A stretch of 49,536 nt of DNA from Chitinispirillaceae bacterium (GTDB lineage Bacteria > Fibrobacterota > Chitinivibrionia > Chitinivibrionales > Chitinispirillaceae). The position numbers and the translations under genes are program-made. The notes beneath the pieces are model-generated. The model saw only the letters and a list, made by a program, of their open reading frames with translations, searched no databases and had not been told where the DNA came from. Location of the stretch: positions 1 through 49,536 of the forward strand of contig JAFGHA010000105.1 of the NCBI GenBank assembly GCA_016930275.1, in the 5' to 3' direction. How positions within the stretch are numbered: the first letter of the stretch is position 1; each line of letters opens with the position of its first letter. This document shows, one piece after another, positions 1 through 9,654 of the stretch.

Positions 1-1388
1 ATATGAGTATCGGTCTTGCAACCGGTCCGCACGACGGTACTTCGCTCATTGACCGGACGATCGACTCCCTGTCGGGCCCCGGAAGAATCATCGTCGGAGC
101 GGTCGGAAATGATGGCGGCAGATACTCGCACATCAGTTTCTCACTCGCTCCCGGAGCGACCGGAAAGACCTGGGCGATGCCGATGGTGGACTCATCCTCG
201 TCCCCGGCGAGCAGTTTTCTGGGTGCCGACTTCTGGGGTGAATCAGGGAAAACGTTCACCGGCAGCTTCCTGGTGATGGATCGAAGAACGCTTGTCTATC
301 AGGAAAGTATCGATACCTTTACCACGTCAAGAACACGGGTCTATGCGATTGATACCATTCCCTGGACGGGGACCTCCGGTACGGTTGACACTTTTTATAT
401 GCAGTATGCGGTCGAAAAGGCGGCGGAAAGCAACAATAAACCGCATATGATGGTGGTCGCCTATACCACGAACCCGCACCTGCAGCTTGGAATTTCAATT
501 ACCAATCCGCCCGGCGGCACCGGTCAGCTCATACACGGCTGGAACAGCAGAAAGGAATCGTTTCATCATTTCGATCTCGACGGATTTACAAAAGGCGACT
601 CAACCTATACCGTCAATGAAATCGGCGGGACGGCGAAACGGAACATCACCGTCGGCGCGTTCTGCGGCCGTACCGAGATACCGCAATGGAACGACACCGT
701 CCACCTTCATGACAACGCCACGCTCGGCGACATTTTCATTTCGTCCGGAGTGGGACCGACTGTTGACGGAAGAATAAAACCGGATATTACCGCACCGGGC
801 TGGTCGATCATTGCCGCTCTGAGTCGCACCGCCCCGAAGACCTGGGAAGAAGTGGCGGTATGGCCGGACACCGGCTCGACCCTCTCCCGGTACGGCGGTA
901 TGACCGGAACGTCGATGGCTTCTCCGGTGGTTGCCGGCATTGTCGCGCTTCTGCTTCAGGCCAAACCCGATCTGACTCCCGAGGAAGTAAAAGCGGTACT
1001 TCAGAAAACAGCGAAAACCGATGAATATACCGGGTCTCTTACCACATTCTCAAATAAATGGGGAGCCGGAAAAGCGGATGCCCTTGCGGCACTCGGAGAG
1101 ATTCTTGGTCTACCGGTTCATGTCGGCGATCAAACGGTACCCGGAAAGCACCGCTTTACCATCCGGTACCAACACCGGAGACTGTTTGTTTCCGGAGGAC
1201 CCGACGGTGTTTATGCAAAAAGAATTATCTGTTCCGATCTGCTGGGCCGTACGATTTTTGAACGGCAGCTCTCCCGTAATACCAGTACGGGTATCGATGT
1301 AACACTCACTGCCGGTATGTATCTCTTTCGTATCTCACCTTTCGGGGGAAAAGGCAAGGCGTATTCTTTTTTTCTTCTGATACCGTAG
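1..1388 (+). CDS. S8 (subtilisin-like) secreted serine protease, 5'-truncated by the window edge
   Basis: This is the C-terminal part of a subtilase; the reading frame is open to the left edge, so the true start and the catalytic Asp and His lie outside the window. Visible are the oxyanion-hole region GAVGNDGG and the catalytic serine motif GTSMASPVVAG (Ser codon near 912), separated by a long insert typical of large extracellular subtilases. After the peptidase domain, the last ~75 residues form a beta-rich tail with the pattern 'DLLGR...GMYLFRI', resembling the sorting domains of type IX secreted proteins; similar tails end four other proteins in this window. An extracellular protease exported to the surface or medium is the likely role. 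The family assignment is firm; the secretion route is inferred. Confidence 0.88.
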   Translation, partial: MSIGLATGPHDGTSLIDRTIDSLSGPGRIIVGAVGNDGGRYSHISFSLAPGATGKTWAMPMVDSSSSPASSFLGADFWGESGKTFTGSFLVMDRRTLVYQESIDTFTTSRTRVYAIDTIPWTGTSGTVDTFYMQYAVEKAAESNNKPHMMVVAYTTNPHLQLGISITNPPGGTGQLIHGWNSRKESFHHFDLDGFTKGDSTYTVNEIGGTAKRNITVGAFCGRTEIPQWNDTVHLHDNATLGDIFISSGVGPTVDGRIKPDITAPGWSIIAALSRTAPKTWEEVAVWPDTGSTLSRYGGMTGTSMASPVVAGIVALLLQAKPDLTPEEVKAVLQKTAKTDEYTGSLTTFSNKWGAGKADALAALGEILGLPVHVGDQTVPGKHRFTIRYQHRRLFVSGGPDGVYAKRIICSDLLGRTIFERQLSRNTSTGIDVTLTAGMYLFRISPFGGKGKAYSFFLLIP

Positions 1389-1680
1389 CGGTACCCTTCC
1401 CCCTTGAGCTCTAACGGGGTTGTTTTCTCCGGCAACACCGACAACCGGACAATTCTCCCCCTCCTATTCGACGACTTCATTCAGAACATTCCGGGACAAT
1501 CTCCCCGAGGGGTTTGTGTGCTTTCATATACGTTAAATAAATTAAATAACAATTTTCTTCGTTTATTATAGAAAAACAGGGCAAAATCACCCATTTTCTG
1601 ATATATTTAACACGGATAGAATCATGAATTTCAGTAAGCGTTCAATGTAGTATAACTTTTCTAAAGTGGGGGATATGTTT
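1389..1680. other. Intergenic region upstream of the xylanase gene
   Basis: About 290 bp. Just after the protease stop there is a weak dyad, CCCCC at 1399-1403 against GGGG at 1416-1419, followed by TTGTTTTC; it could be an intrinsic terminator but the stem is poor. From about 1530 the DNA becomes strikingly AT-rich compared with its surroundings, as expected for a promoter region of the following gene. I could not fix a specific -35/-10 pair. A GGGGG run at 1668-1672 serves as the ribosome-binding site of the xylanase gene. Confidence 0.4.
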
Positions 1681-2928
1681 ATGCATGTCAAAAGAGGGGT
1701 TGCTTCAACTGATCCTTTTAAGCGTTTAAGTTTCATTTCTCTGCTGGTAGTTACATTCCTTGCAGCTAATTCCCTGCAGGCACAACCTGCCGTGGGAGCC
1801 AACAAGTTCCTGGGAAATATAACCCAACGGGGTCAGGTCCGTAGTGATTACGGTAAATACTGGAATCAGATAACCGGCGAAAATGAGAGCAAGTGGCAGA
1901 GCGTGGAAGGCAGGCAGGACCAGATGAGCTGGGGCGGAACGGACCGGATTGCTGAATATGCCAGAAAAAACAAGATCTCCTGGAAATTTCATTGCCTTGT
2001 CTGGGGCAGCCAGTATCCGACGTGGATGAACAATCTTTCGCAAAACGAACAGCTTGCCGAGATTGAAGAATGGCTTGACCTGGCAGCGGAACGTTATCCT
2101 GATGTGCAGATGATCGACGTCATCAACGAGGCATATCCTTCACATAAACCGCCCCCCTTCAAGAACGCCCTCGGCGGAGACGGATCAACCGGCTTTGACT
2201 GGATGATCAATATTTTCAAAATGACCCGGGAGCGCTGGCCCAAAGCGATACTCATATACAACGATTACAATACGATTGAATGGAATAACGAGGTCAACTG
2301 GCAGGTACAGATGGCCAATGCCATGAAAAAGGCGAATTCCGAAATGGACGCCATCGGTGTTCAGGCGCATGATGCCTGGAAACTCTCGACCAGCCAGGTG
2401 AAGAGCAACATCGACAAACTCGCGGCCACCGGGTACCCGATCGTTGTTTCCGAATACGATATTGGTGAAAGTAACGACCAGAATCAGAAAAATATCATGC
2501 AGTCACAATTCACGATGTTCTGGGAACATCCCAAAATTATCGGTGTGACCTACTGGGGATACGTTGTGGGACAAACCTGGCGTAACGGTACCGGCCTTTT
2601 AAATGACGGCGGTTCGGAACGGCCCGCTCTCACCTGGCTGGTCGACTACGTGAAAAACAATCCGGATCCACCCAACGACTTTCCCGGAATGATCGAGGAA
2701 GCCACGGTAATCGTCGCTCGGCAGAAGCCTTCTATTCCGGTATCGCTTGAGGGATCTTTCACCCGGGCCAATCCGGGAGTAATGCGGATTTTCGATCTTC
2801 AGGGAAGATCTTCCGGTACGGTCATTATCAACGGTAATGTAAAGCCGTCTTCGACGATGATGCCGTCGTCCGGCAGTTACATCGTGAGAATCAACGACGA
2901 CAGCAGAAACATCACCACGGTTCGCTGA
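1681..2928 (+). CDS. GH10 endo-1,4-beta-xylanase, secreted
   Basis: Glycoside hydrolase family 10 enzyme cleaving the xylan backbone, acting outside the inner membrane. From the chosen start the protein has 415 residues: a signal peptide (about 14-35, ending QAQ), the catalytic barrel (about 37-335) and a C-terminal beta tail with 'IFDLQGR' and 'SGSYIVRI'. Family motifs seen are GENESKW (about 67-72), the acid/base Glu in DVINEAYP (E150) and the nucleophile in VVSEYDIG (E258). ATG at 1681 is preferred because GGGGG lies 8 nt upstream; ATG 1675 would leave only 2 nt and GTG 1666 none. The C-terminal tail matches those on the neighbouring secreted proteins and probably directs secretion or anchoring. 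A terminator hairpin follows the stop. Confidence 0.93.
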   Translation: MHVKRGVASTDPFKRLSFISLLVVTFLAANSLQAQPAVGANKFLGNITQRGQVRSDYGKYWNQITGENESKWQSVEGRQDQMSWGGTDRIAEYARKNKISWKFHCLVWGSQYPTWMNNLSQNEQLAEIEEWLDLAAERYPDVQMIDVINEAYPSHKPPPFKNALGGDGSTGFDWMINIFKMTRERWPKAILIYNDYNTIEWNNEVNWQVQMANAMKKANSEMDAIGVQAHDAWKLSTSQVKSNIDKLAATGYPIVVSEYDIGESNDQNQKNIMQSQFTMFWEHPKIIGVTYWGYVVGQTWRNGTGLLNDGGSERPALTWLVDYVKNNPDPPNDFPGMIEEATVIVARQKPSIPVSLEGSFTRANPGVMRIFDLQGRSSGTVIINGNVKPSSTMMPSSGSYIVRINDDSRNITTVR

Positions 2929-2952
2929 TCGCTGCATCCGTTAAAAACTCCG

Positions 2953-2983
2953 ATACCCTGTTTCCCTTGAGGAAGCAGGGTAT
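2953..2983 (+). terminator. Rho-independent terminator after the xylanase gene
   Basis: ATACCCTGTTTCC and GGAAGCAGGGTAT form a 13-bp stem with one G-T pair around a CTTGA loop, followed by TTTTCATTTC. It lies 25 bp after the xylanase stop. On the other strand the same hairpin is followed by a short T run, so it may also end the convergent kinase transcript. Confidence 0.8.
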
Positions 2984-3014
2984 TTTCATTTCAGACAAGC
3001 CTGGTGCCAAAGCA

Positions 3015-6000
3015 CTATGAGGAAAGATACTGTTGAAGAAGTGCAGCCAGTTCCGCAACCAGAAACGGTTTTCGTAGACTTGCGGTAAAACCGTATTCAC
3101 GAGGGTTTGCAAGCACCGGATCCTCGTTATACCCGCTTGCCACGAACACGGGAAGTTCTCTGTTGAAGCGACGGATTCCGTCGACCGTTTCCCTGCCGCC
3201 CATGCCGCCCGGTACCGTCAGATCCAGAATCACGGCGACGTATGCGTCGGGAGTACCATCCGTTCTTGAAATCCGGGCCAGCGCCTCTTCGCCATCATTG
3301 ACACATTCAACTCGATGCCCCAGTAGTTTGAGCATCGCCCCGACGGTATTCAGGATCAGTTCATCATCATCCATCACCAGAACAGGACCTTTGCCTTTGT
3401 AGGAGATTCCCGCATCAACCTTCTCCACCGTATCCTCCCCCGGGAGCGCCGGCAGATACACCGTGAAGATACTTCCCTTTCCCGGTTCCGATTCAACATC
3501 GATCACCCCGAAGTGACGCTTGACGATAGAGTAGCACATGGCAAGTCCCAGACCGTGCCCCTTGGATTTCGTCGTGAAAAAAGGATCGAATATCTTCGAG
3601 AGGATTTCCTTCGGAATGCCGATTCCCCGATCCACGATGGACATTTTGACATAATTTCCCTGCCGCAATGCCGGATGCTGTCCGGGAGAAAGATGAATAT
3701 TGCGTGCGACAATGGCAATTGTTCCACCGGCGGGCATCGACTGGTCGGCGTTGATAACGATGTTGTCGATAACCTGACCGATCTGGTTTCTGTCGATAGT
3801 ACACGGCCACACTTCTTCGGGGAGATCGAATCTGATGGAAATATTCGATCCGCTGAGTGCAAATCTCACGGTTTCTTCAAGGAAGGGCGCCATTTGTTCC
3901 ACTTTCTTGACAGGGGCACCTCCCTTGGCGAACGTGAGTAACTGACGCGTAAGATCCCTCGCCCTGTCCATCGCCACCCGTGCCGTCGACAGGTACGAAG
4001 CGGTACTCTCCTCCTTCGTGTCCAGTGCCGCCAGCTCGACGCTGCCGAATATACCGGTGAGCAGATTATTAAAATCATGGGCGATACCGCCGGCGAGAAT
4101 GCCGAGCGATTCGAGCCGCTGCGCATTGATGAGAAGTGATTCGGTATTTTTAAGCTCCGTAATATCCCGTCCCTCAGGAACCAGCATGCTAACGGCACCA
4201 TCAGCATCGAACACCGGTTTAAGGGAAAAATCCACAAGGGCGGTAGTTGTTCCCTTTCCCTGCATCTCGATCTCGTATCTGACGAATTCTCCGCGTGCAC
4301 AACGCCTGATGGCATCTTTGAGCTGCTCCATCCTCGACGTATTACCGTTCCACCAGCGGGTTTCCCAAAGTGGTTTACCGATGCTTTCCTCATGGGTGAT
4401 ACCCGCAAACCGGAGCGCCGAATCATTTGTCTCAGTCAATATCCCGTCGGGAGTAAGCAGTCCGACAAACTGAAAGCTCGAATTGAAAATAGCCTTGAAT
4501 TTACGTTCACTCTCCCGTAATGCCAGTTCAGCCTTCCGGTATTCGGTGATATCACGGAAAAATGCGGCCATTCTTTCAGGTCCGGTCTGAACGGCGTGCA
4601 CCTCAAAGGCGCCTTTTATTCCACCGTGTTCATACTCCACCTGCTCGGTTTCAAACGACCCGCCGTCACGGGCAACCGAAGCATACCGTTCAGGAATTTC
4701 CGTCGTCGCAAGCGGAGGGAACGCCTCGTCAATCGTTTTTCCGACAAACTGAGCATGCTTCACTCCCAGTATACGATCCGCACTGTGATTATATCCGGAA
4801 AAAACGAGCCTCCCGTCCGCATCGAGTTCATAGAGGTGTGCTCCGTAGGGTGCGGCATCGATTACCGATCGCAACCTTTCCTCACTTGCACGCAGGGCTT
4901 GTTCGGATTTACGCCGTTCAGTAACATCGGAAAAAAAACCGACCAGATAGGTTCTTCCCTTGATCTGAACGAATGACGTCGTGATACTCGCATGGAATAT
5001 CGATCCGTTCTTGCGTTTACAGGGTAGTGTCGGCAGTGTCCTTATTTCTCCGCGGGTTCCTGCTTGAAAAGCGGCCAGTACATCGTCGATGACGTCGGAA
5101 GGATGAATATCCCGTACAGAGAGTTCCTCAAGTTCCCGTTCGTTGTATCCCAGCATTGACCGGATGGCCGGGTTTGAGTATCGGAACTGCATTGTCTCGG
5201 TATCTGCAATAAGCAGGCCTTCGGCGGCACCGTCAAAAATCGTACGATACCGTTCCCTGCTCTCCCGGAGTTTTTCAAGAATTTTTTTCTGATCGGTAAG
5301 ATCGTGCACGACCCCGACCATTCTGCGCCCCCGCGGGGTATCGATTATCTCGCCTCTGGACTGAACCTGCACCACCGTTCCGTCCCGATGCAGAATCCGG
5401 TGTTCGATCGTATAGGGCGTTCCATCCTTTGCGGCCCGTTCGATACTGTTGAACAACAGAGGTGCATCTTCAGAATGAACAGTCGTTGAAAATGCCTCCA
5501 GCAGCGGCATATTCCTGTCAATATCAAAAATCCGGTACAGTTCATCCGAGCCGTCCATCGCTCCGGTAACCGGGTCGTAGCTGAAATGCCCGATTCTACC
5601 GATTTCCTGTGCTTTCTGGAGAAAAAACTGTTGCTCGGCGATTTTCTGTTCCGCTTCAATTGCTGCGGTTATATCATGGGCGGTTCCACGGGTACCGCAT
5701 ATGTTGCCCGCCTCATCACGAATAAAAACGGCATTGAAAACCAGATGCAGCTCACGGTTATTGTTGCCGATATGTACCGACCGCAGGCCTTTCACCATGC
5801 TGCCGTCCAAGAGCCGTCTGAATTCAGCCATGTCCTTTTCGGCCTGATCCGGTGTCTGGAAATCAGTGAATTTCTTACCGATCATTTCTTCGTGAGAATA
5901 GCCGAATACCTTTTCCCAGGCCGGATTGAGATAGATGTACCGTCCCTCCGCATCACACTGCCAGATCAGATCCTGCGATGCCTCGACAAGGTCCCGGTAA

Positions 6001-6059
6001 AAACTCTGCGGCTCCTCATTTTCGGAATCAATCGGCTGTACGGTATCATTTTCGGGCAT
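3015..6059 (-). CDS. Soluble hybrid sensor histidine kinase with five PAS domains and a C-terminal receiver
   Basis: A 1014-residue cytoplasmic-looking hybrid kinase with no clear membrane segment. Order: PAS1 (~18-135), PAS2 (~145-258), PAS3 (~265-383), PAS4 (~390-508), PAS5 (~515-637), phosphoacceptor helix GGIAHDFNN (H661), N box DNIVIN (N770), G1 box DRGIGIP (~810), F box DPFFTT, G2 box GHGLGLA, then a receiver with acidic DDD (897-899), phosphoacceptor D946 in ILDLTVPGG and K997. It should autophosphorylate in response to signals bound by the PAS domains and pass phosphate to its own receiver; no output domain or partner regulator is adjacent. It lies between a xylanase gene and an arabinofuranosidase-like gene, so a link to glycan sensing is possible but unproven. 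It is clearly paralogous to the kinase at 23826-27170. Confidence 0.93.
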   Translation of the reverse strand: MPENDTVQPIDSENEEPQSFYRDLVEASQDLIWQCDAEGRYIYLNPAWEKVFGYSHEEMIGKKFTDFQTPDQAEKDMAEFRRLLDGSMVKGLRSVHIGNNNRELHLVFNAVFIRDEAGNICGTRGTAHDITAAIEAEQKIAEQQFFLQKAQEIGRIGHFSYDPVTGAMDGSDELYRIFDIDRNMPLLEAFSTTVHSEDAPLLFNSIERAAKDGTPYTIEHRILHRDGTVVQVQSRGEIIDTPRGRRMVGVVHDLTDQKKILEKLRESRERYRTIFDGAAEGLLIADTETMQFRYSNPAIRSMLGYNERELEELSVRDIHPSDVIDDVLAAFQAGTRGEIRTLPTLPCKRKNGSIFHASITTSFVQIKGRTYLVGFFSDVTERRKSEQALRASEERLRSVIDAAPYGAHLYELDADGRLVFSGYNHSADRILGVKHAQFVGKTIDEAFPPLATTEIPERYASVARDGGSFETEQVEYEHGGIKGAFEVHAVQTGPERMAAFFRDITEYRKAELALRESERKFKAIFNSSFQFVGLLTPDGILTETNDSALRFAGITHEESIGKPLWETRWWNGNTSRMEQLKDAIRRCARGEFVRYEIEMQGKGTTTALVDFSLKPVFDADGAVSMLVPEGRDITELKNTESLLINAQRLESLGILAGGIAHDFNNLLTGIFGSVELAALDTKEESTASYLSTARVAMDRARDLTRQLLTFAKGGAPVKKVEQMAPFLEETVRFALSGSNISIRFDLPEEVWPCTIDRNQIGQVIDNIVINADQSMPAGGTIAIVARNIHLSPGQHPALRQGNYVKMSIVDRGIGIPKEILSKIFDPFFTTKSKGHGLGLAMCYSIVKRHFGVIDVESEPGKGSIFTVYLPALPGEDTVEKVDAGISYKGKGPVLVMDDDELILNTVGAMLKLLGHRVECVNDGEEALARISRTDGTPDAYVAVILDLTVPGGMGGRETVDGIRRFNRELPVFVASGYNEDPVLANPREYGFTASLRKPFLVAELAALLQQYLSS

Positions 6060-6436
6060 TCAGACCGCTCCTTTTATCCCGCAGAAGGAGAGAACAGTTG
6101 CAGGGAAACCAATATATGCAGCTGCCAGGGAGAGAAATACCGACCGAAGTATCAGTGAAATTATCCATTATTTGCGTGAATAGTGCAGCTGAAAATCAAT
6201 AACTACAAATAAAATATGTCCCGGATTCTCTCAGACGAATTGTTTCATACCCGTTATGAAATATCCTTTATTGAAGGTATGGAGTTTATTTAGTTTCTGT
6301 TCAAAATACGGTAAAAAGATCGCCCTTACTTCGACGAGGCTCAGCATGAGCGGTCTTTTTTCGCGAATTACGCGGATTACGCTCGCCCTGAGCTTGTCGA
6401 AGGGTAGTGCAGAAGGACATTCTGAACAGGTACTAT
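6060..6436. other. Intergenic region with REP-like element
   Basis: A 377-bp gap between the kinase start and the end of the arabinofuranosidase-like gene, both on the minus strand. The part near 6060-6240 should hold the kinase promoter, but I cannot assign boxes. The part from 6325 on is taken up by an inverted repeat listed separately. Short open frames here overlap the repeat and look non-coding. Confidence 0.5.
6325..6405. repeat. REP-like long inverted repeat, copy A
   Basis: Left arm CTTCGACGAGGCTCAGC-ATGAGCG (6329-6352) and right arm CGCTCGCCCTGAGC-TTGTCGAAG (6380-6402) are near-complementary over about 23 bp and could form a long hairpin with a ~27-nt loop. The core TTCGACAAGCTCAGGG recurs in degenerate form at 9415-9510 and 36354-36437. 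This kind of element is widespread in intergenic DNA of many bacteria. Confidence 0.75.
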
Positions 6437-9019
6437 TTATCTGTTTTGCAGCACCGTAATCGACCACGGCGGCAAAATGATCGTACTTCTCCGTGTAGTC
6501 TCGATCGTCGTGGTTGAATACCCCCCGGGACCAGATTTGCCGGTGAGCTGCATCGTGGTAACGGTACCTCCGAAATCCGGCACTCCGGACAGGACCTTCA
6601 CCGAAGTCCGGGGATATTTATTGATCAGCAGAAGACTGGCATTACCGTCGGGCAGACGATTCATATAGGCCGAGACATTGATATCGTCGGTTGAACAGTC
6701 CACCAGTGTTCCCCGCAGACTCATGGAAGCGAGCCGGAATGCCCAGTACGACGGCCGCGGGATATTCGCACCTTCCGGCACATCGGAACGCGACAGATAC
6801 CCGTAATCCCCGCCTTCGGTGAACATACTGTTGTGGATATTCCAGTAAGAAGCCTGTTCAACATTGACTCTGGCAAGCATGCCGAGATAGTCGGCCGCGA
6901 AAAGTGCATTGACTATCCCGAGACTCTGGGGGCCGGGATTGAAATCGACCGAATTCCATTCGGTGAGCCATATCTGATAAGGCCTGCCTGCCGCGCCGTA
7001 GTCGGCAAGCTGCCGTCGTACGCGGGCAACGATACCTTCGAGTGCCTGGGGTGATGCAAGCAGCGCCTGGTCGTTTTCTTCACCGCTCTCCTGCGGATAG
7101 TTGTGCACGTTGACACCGTCGGCGATGTCTTTTACATACTCGAATACCGTACGGTTCCACGGGCTCTCAAGTTCCCATACCACCGTGATCAGAATCGACG
7201 GATCGACCTTTTTCATCGCACGGATAAATTCCGCGGCACGCCTCCCGTACACTTCGGCACTGCAGTGGTTTTTATGCCAGCTGCCGTAGAGCTCGTTACC
7301 CACCTCCCAATAGCGCACCTTCCTTCGCTTCTCCACATTGACATAGTGAACCCAGGCCGCGGCCTCATCGACAGTGCCGGTGCCGAAGTTGACGGTCAGC
7401 ATCGGTTCGCAACCTGTTTTCCGGCAGAAATCAAGAAATTCATCGATATCAACGTTATGGTCCTTCGCATCGAGCATTTCTTTCCAGTGGTATTCGTCGG
7501 CGCTGAGTCCGCCGGGAAAGCGGATCACCCGGTGTCCGACAGCCTTGACATATTCCGCACTCTTCACCGAGAGCAGATCGCCGTCCCAGTGCTGGGCGTT
7601 GATACCGAATATGCCGCTGTTCACCTCCGGGGTGATTACCCTGGTGAAGTCCGCGTGTATCGTCACATTCGATGTATCAGCCGTCTTTTTACGAACGACG
7701 GTACGATCGTTGGTGAGCACGATATTATCAATCAGAAACGTGCCGTCGGTTCCCTCTCCCGCCGGTTTGATATCGAGCATGATAACGCCGTCAAGATCGA
7801 ACCGGCCGTCGTGCCGGGCGTCGGGCGGCTGATAATAGGGAAACTTCTCGAATTCCCTGAACGGCACGATGATGTCGTTGCAACCCTGCGGTACTCCGCA
7901 TGAGGCGATATAAAGTTCATTTCCCGCATCACTTATCTGCAGATTGAGCGTCTGGTACGCCTTTGCACTGCAGACCGTCAGTCTGATACCCCAGTACCCT
8001 GTCCAGTTCCGGTACTCCTGCGGTAGTGCTCCGGACCGGTAATCGGACATCACGTCACACCAGTCGTTGAGACGGTAGGTAACGGCAAGCGAACGGGCGC
8101 CGCAGTTACTGCCGGTTGCCTCCACCAGCGCAATGCCGACGGTCGATGCCGGTCCGGTCCCCGTCGTCCAACCCGTATCACTTGCGGTTTCAAAGTCATG
8201 CAGTGTCAGATCGGGTGCGTCGGATGAAAATGCCGCCCAGTACTCGTCGGGATCGACATAACCGGGAATCTCATCGATAACGGCAACATCAGCGACATAG
8301 ATACTCACCGGCTTTCCACCGGCACCGGAGTTTTCCCCGCGGTTGACCGACAGGCGGAACTCGTTTACCGCACTCCAGTCGACATCGGCCAACACCTCCG
8401 ATTTCCGCTGTTCATCCCAGTATTTTCCTTTCGCTCCGAACCGTTTGAGCGGCAGCATGCAATACTGCCAGACGGTATCAATGCTTACAAAATCACGCAG
8501 CGCCACCTTCGTCTGTACCTTCTTCCCGTCAGTGTCGTCATCGAGAAGACCCACATACACCGCTTCGCCCCCGTTTTTGCCCCGGCACCAGAACCCGATC
8601 CCCGCGGCAGATGCCGACCGCAACTTCCTAAGATCGATACCGGCGCCCTCTCCGAGAGCAATACTCACCCCCGAATAATCTTTATCGTCAAGATATGCGG
8701 CGAATATTTCCCGGTACGGCGAAGCCGTTCCTTTCTGCAGCGCATATGCTGTTTTACCTCCGTAAACATACGAGAATCCTTTCGGCGGCATCCCGTTGTC
8801 AAACCAGTGGCGGACCGGTGTAACACCATCGGGAAGTACGGGAGGCGATACTACTGTTTCTGAAATCCGGTCCCAGTACTCATCCGGATCGAGTGTCATT
8901 GCCGGTCCGGTAACGATTTCACCGTCAATCGGTTTCAATTGCAACTGCAGGCCGCAGCCGGAGAGCTGCAGAAAAAATAAACCGACGACGGTCAACCATC
9001 CTTTTCCATATATAAACAT
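6437..9019 (-). CDS. Lipoprotein resembling alpha-L-arabinofuranosidases (GH51-like), with two N-terminal binding-type modules
   Basis: An 860-residue lipoprotein: a hydrophobic N-terminus ends in lipobox LSGC (Cys22). Two beta-sandwich modules follow (about 70-250 and 270-437), each preceded by the same hexapeptide DPDEYW (44-49 and 256-261). From about 450 comes a catalytic barrel: RFPGG (~500), the acid/base WEVGNE (E576) and the probable nucleophile in IWLTEWN (E687), then a C-terminal beta domain. This arrangement is that of clan GH-A enzymes of the arabinofuranosidase type, trimming side chains of arabinoxylan or related polymers. The exact GH family (GH51, GH39 or a related one) cannot be fixed by eye. 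The start is supported by GGAAGGG just upstream of ATG 9019. Confidence 0.8.
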   Translation of the reverse strand: MFIYGKGWLTVVGLFFLQLSGCGLQLQLKPIDGEIVTGPAMTLDPDEYWDRISETVVSPPVLPDGVTPVRHWFDNGMPPKGFSYVYGGKTAYALQKGTASPYREIFAAYLDDKDYSGVSIALGEGAGIDLRKLRSASAAGIGFWCRGKNGGEAVYVGLLDDDTDGKKVQTKVALRDFVSIDTVWQYCMLPLKRFGAKGKYWDEQRKSEVLADVDWSAVNEFRLSVNRGENSGAGGKPVSIYVADVAVIDEIPGYVDPDEYWAAFSSDAPDLTLHDFETASDTGWTTGTGPASTVGIALVEATGSNCGARSLAVTYRLNDWCDVMSDYRSGALPQEYRNWTGYWGIRLTVCSAKAYQTLNLQISDAGNELYIASCGVPQGCNDIIVPFREFEKFPYYQPPDARHDGRFDLDGVIMLDIKPAGEGTDGTFLIDNIVLTNDRTVVRKKTADTSNVTIHADFTRVITPEVNSGIFGINAQHWDGDLLSVKSAEYVKAVGHRVIRFPGGLSADEYHWKEMLDAKDHNVDIDEFLDFCRKTGCEPMLTVNFGTGTVDEAAAWVHYVNVEKRRKVRYWEVGNELYGSWHKNHCSAEVYGRRAAEFIRAMKKVDPSILITVVWELESPWNRTVFEYVKDIADGVNVHNYPQESGEENDQALLASPQALEGIVARVRRQLADYGAAGRPYQIWLTEWNSVDFNPGPQSLGIVNALFAADYLGMLARVNVEQASYWNIHNSMFTEGGDYGYLSRSDVPEGANIPRPSYWAFRLASMSLRGTLVDCSTDDINVSAYMNRLPDGNASLLLINKYPRTSVKVLSGVPDFGGTVTTMQLTGKSGPGGYSTTTIETTRRSTIILPPWSITVLQNR

Positions 9020-9654
9020 ATAATCCCTTCCTTTCCGTGAATCAGTGTTGACCGTATATAATAGAACGGTCAGTGCATCCGGGTCGCGACCGGTACCGGA
9101 CAGTTCATGTGAAAAGATACCCGGATCCGCGCACGGGGACTACACCTTTTCGAAGGGAACTTTTAGCATTTTTTTTATCAACCATGCCCTTCAGGACTTC
9201 GGACGAACGGTTGCAGAACGGCAATTGATTTTTTACCCGGGCACGGTTGATAATTTTGCGGGAACAAGAAACAAAACACTTTGCAGAAACCGGAACAAAC
9301 CTGAGAAGGAGTGCAGCGAAGCGCTTTTATCCGGGAGAACTTTTTCATGTAACCGGCCCCCGGTTTCTTATAGCCGGCAATCATCACTTTGACAATCAAC
9401 TATTACCCATAATTACCGTTCATACCTCGTCCCGTCCCGCTTGGCGGGAGGATCAGCACGAACGGTACTATTTTTCGCTCATTCTGAGCATTGTCGAAGA
9501 ATTTCTAAAAATGAGATCTACCCGATTGCCGGAATACCAAAGACGAGTAAAGATGACAATTACCAGTACCTGCTCAACTCCTGAACACCTGAATAGTACT
9601 CAAATCACCCCCCCTGTTGTATTTTCCCCTTTCAATAGTTCAAGGAGAGAAGCA
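9020..9654. other. 635-bp divergent intergenic region before galT
   Basis: The region separates the minus-strand lipoprotein gene from galT on the plus strand and must hold both promoters. The galT frame stays open upstream to 9247, but that extension shows no family similarity and carries repeat DNA, so I treat it as non-coding. The REP-like element at 9415-9510 fills part of it. No other feature could be supported. Confidence 0.5.
9415..9510. repeat. REP-like inverted repeat, copy C (rearranged)
   Basis: The right arm CGCTCATTCTGAGC-ATTGTCGAAG matches the family core. The left arm keeps only GATCAGCACGAACGG; the part that should read CTTCGACAAGC is replaced by a separate small hairpin, GTCCCGCTTGGCGGGA. 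It therefore looks like a composite of two repeat types. Confidence 0.6.

Noticed and set aside
9247-9654. N-terminal extension of the galT frame by 136 codons
   Set aside because: It runs through a REP-like repeat, has no ribosome-binding site, and the galT family N-terminus begins at 9655 behind AAGGAGAG.
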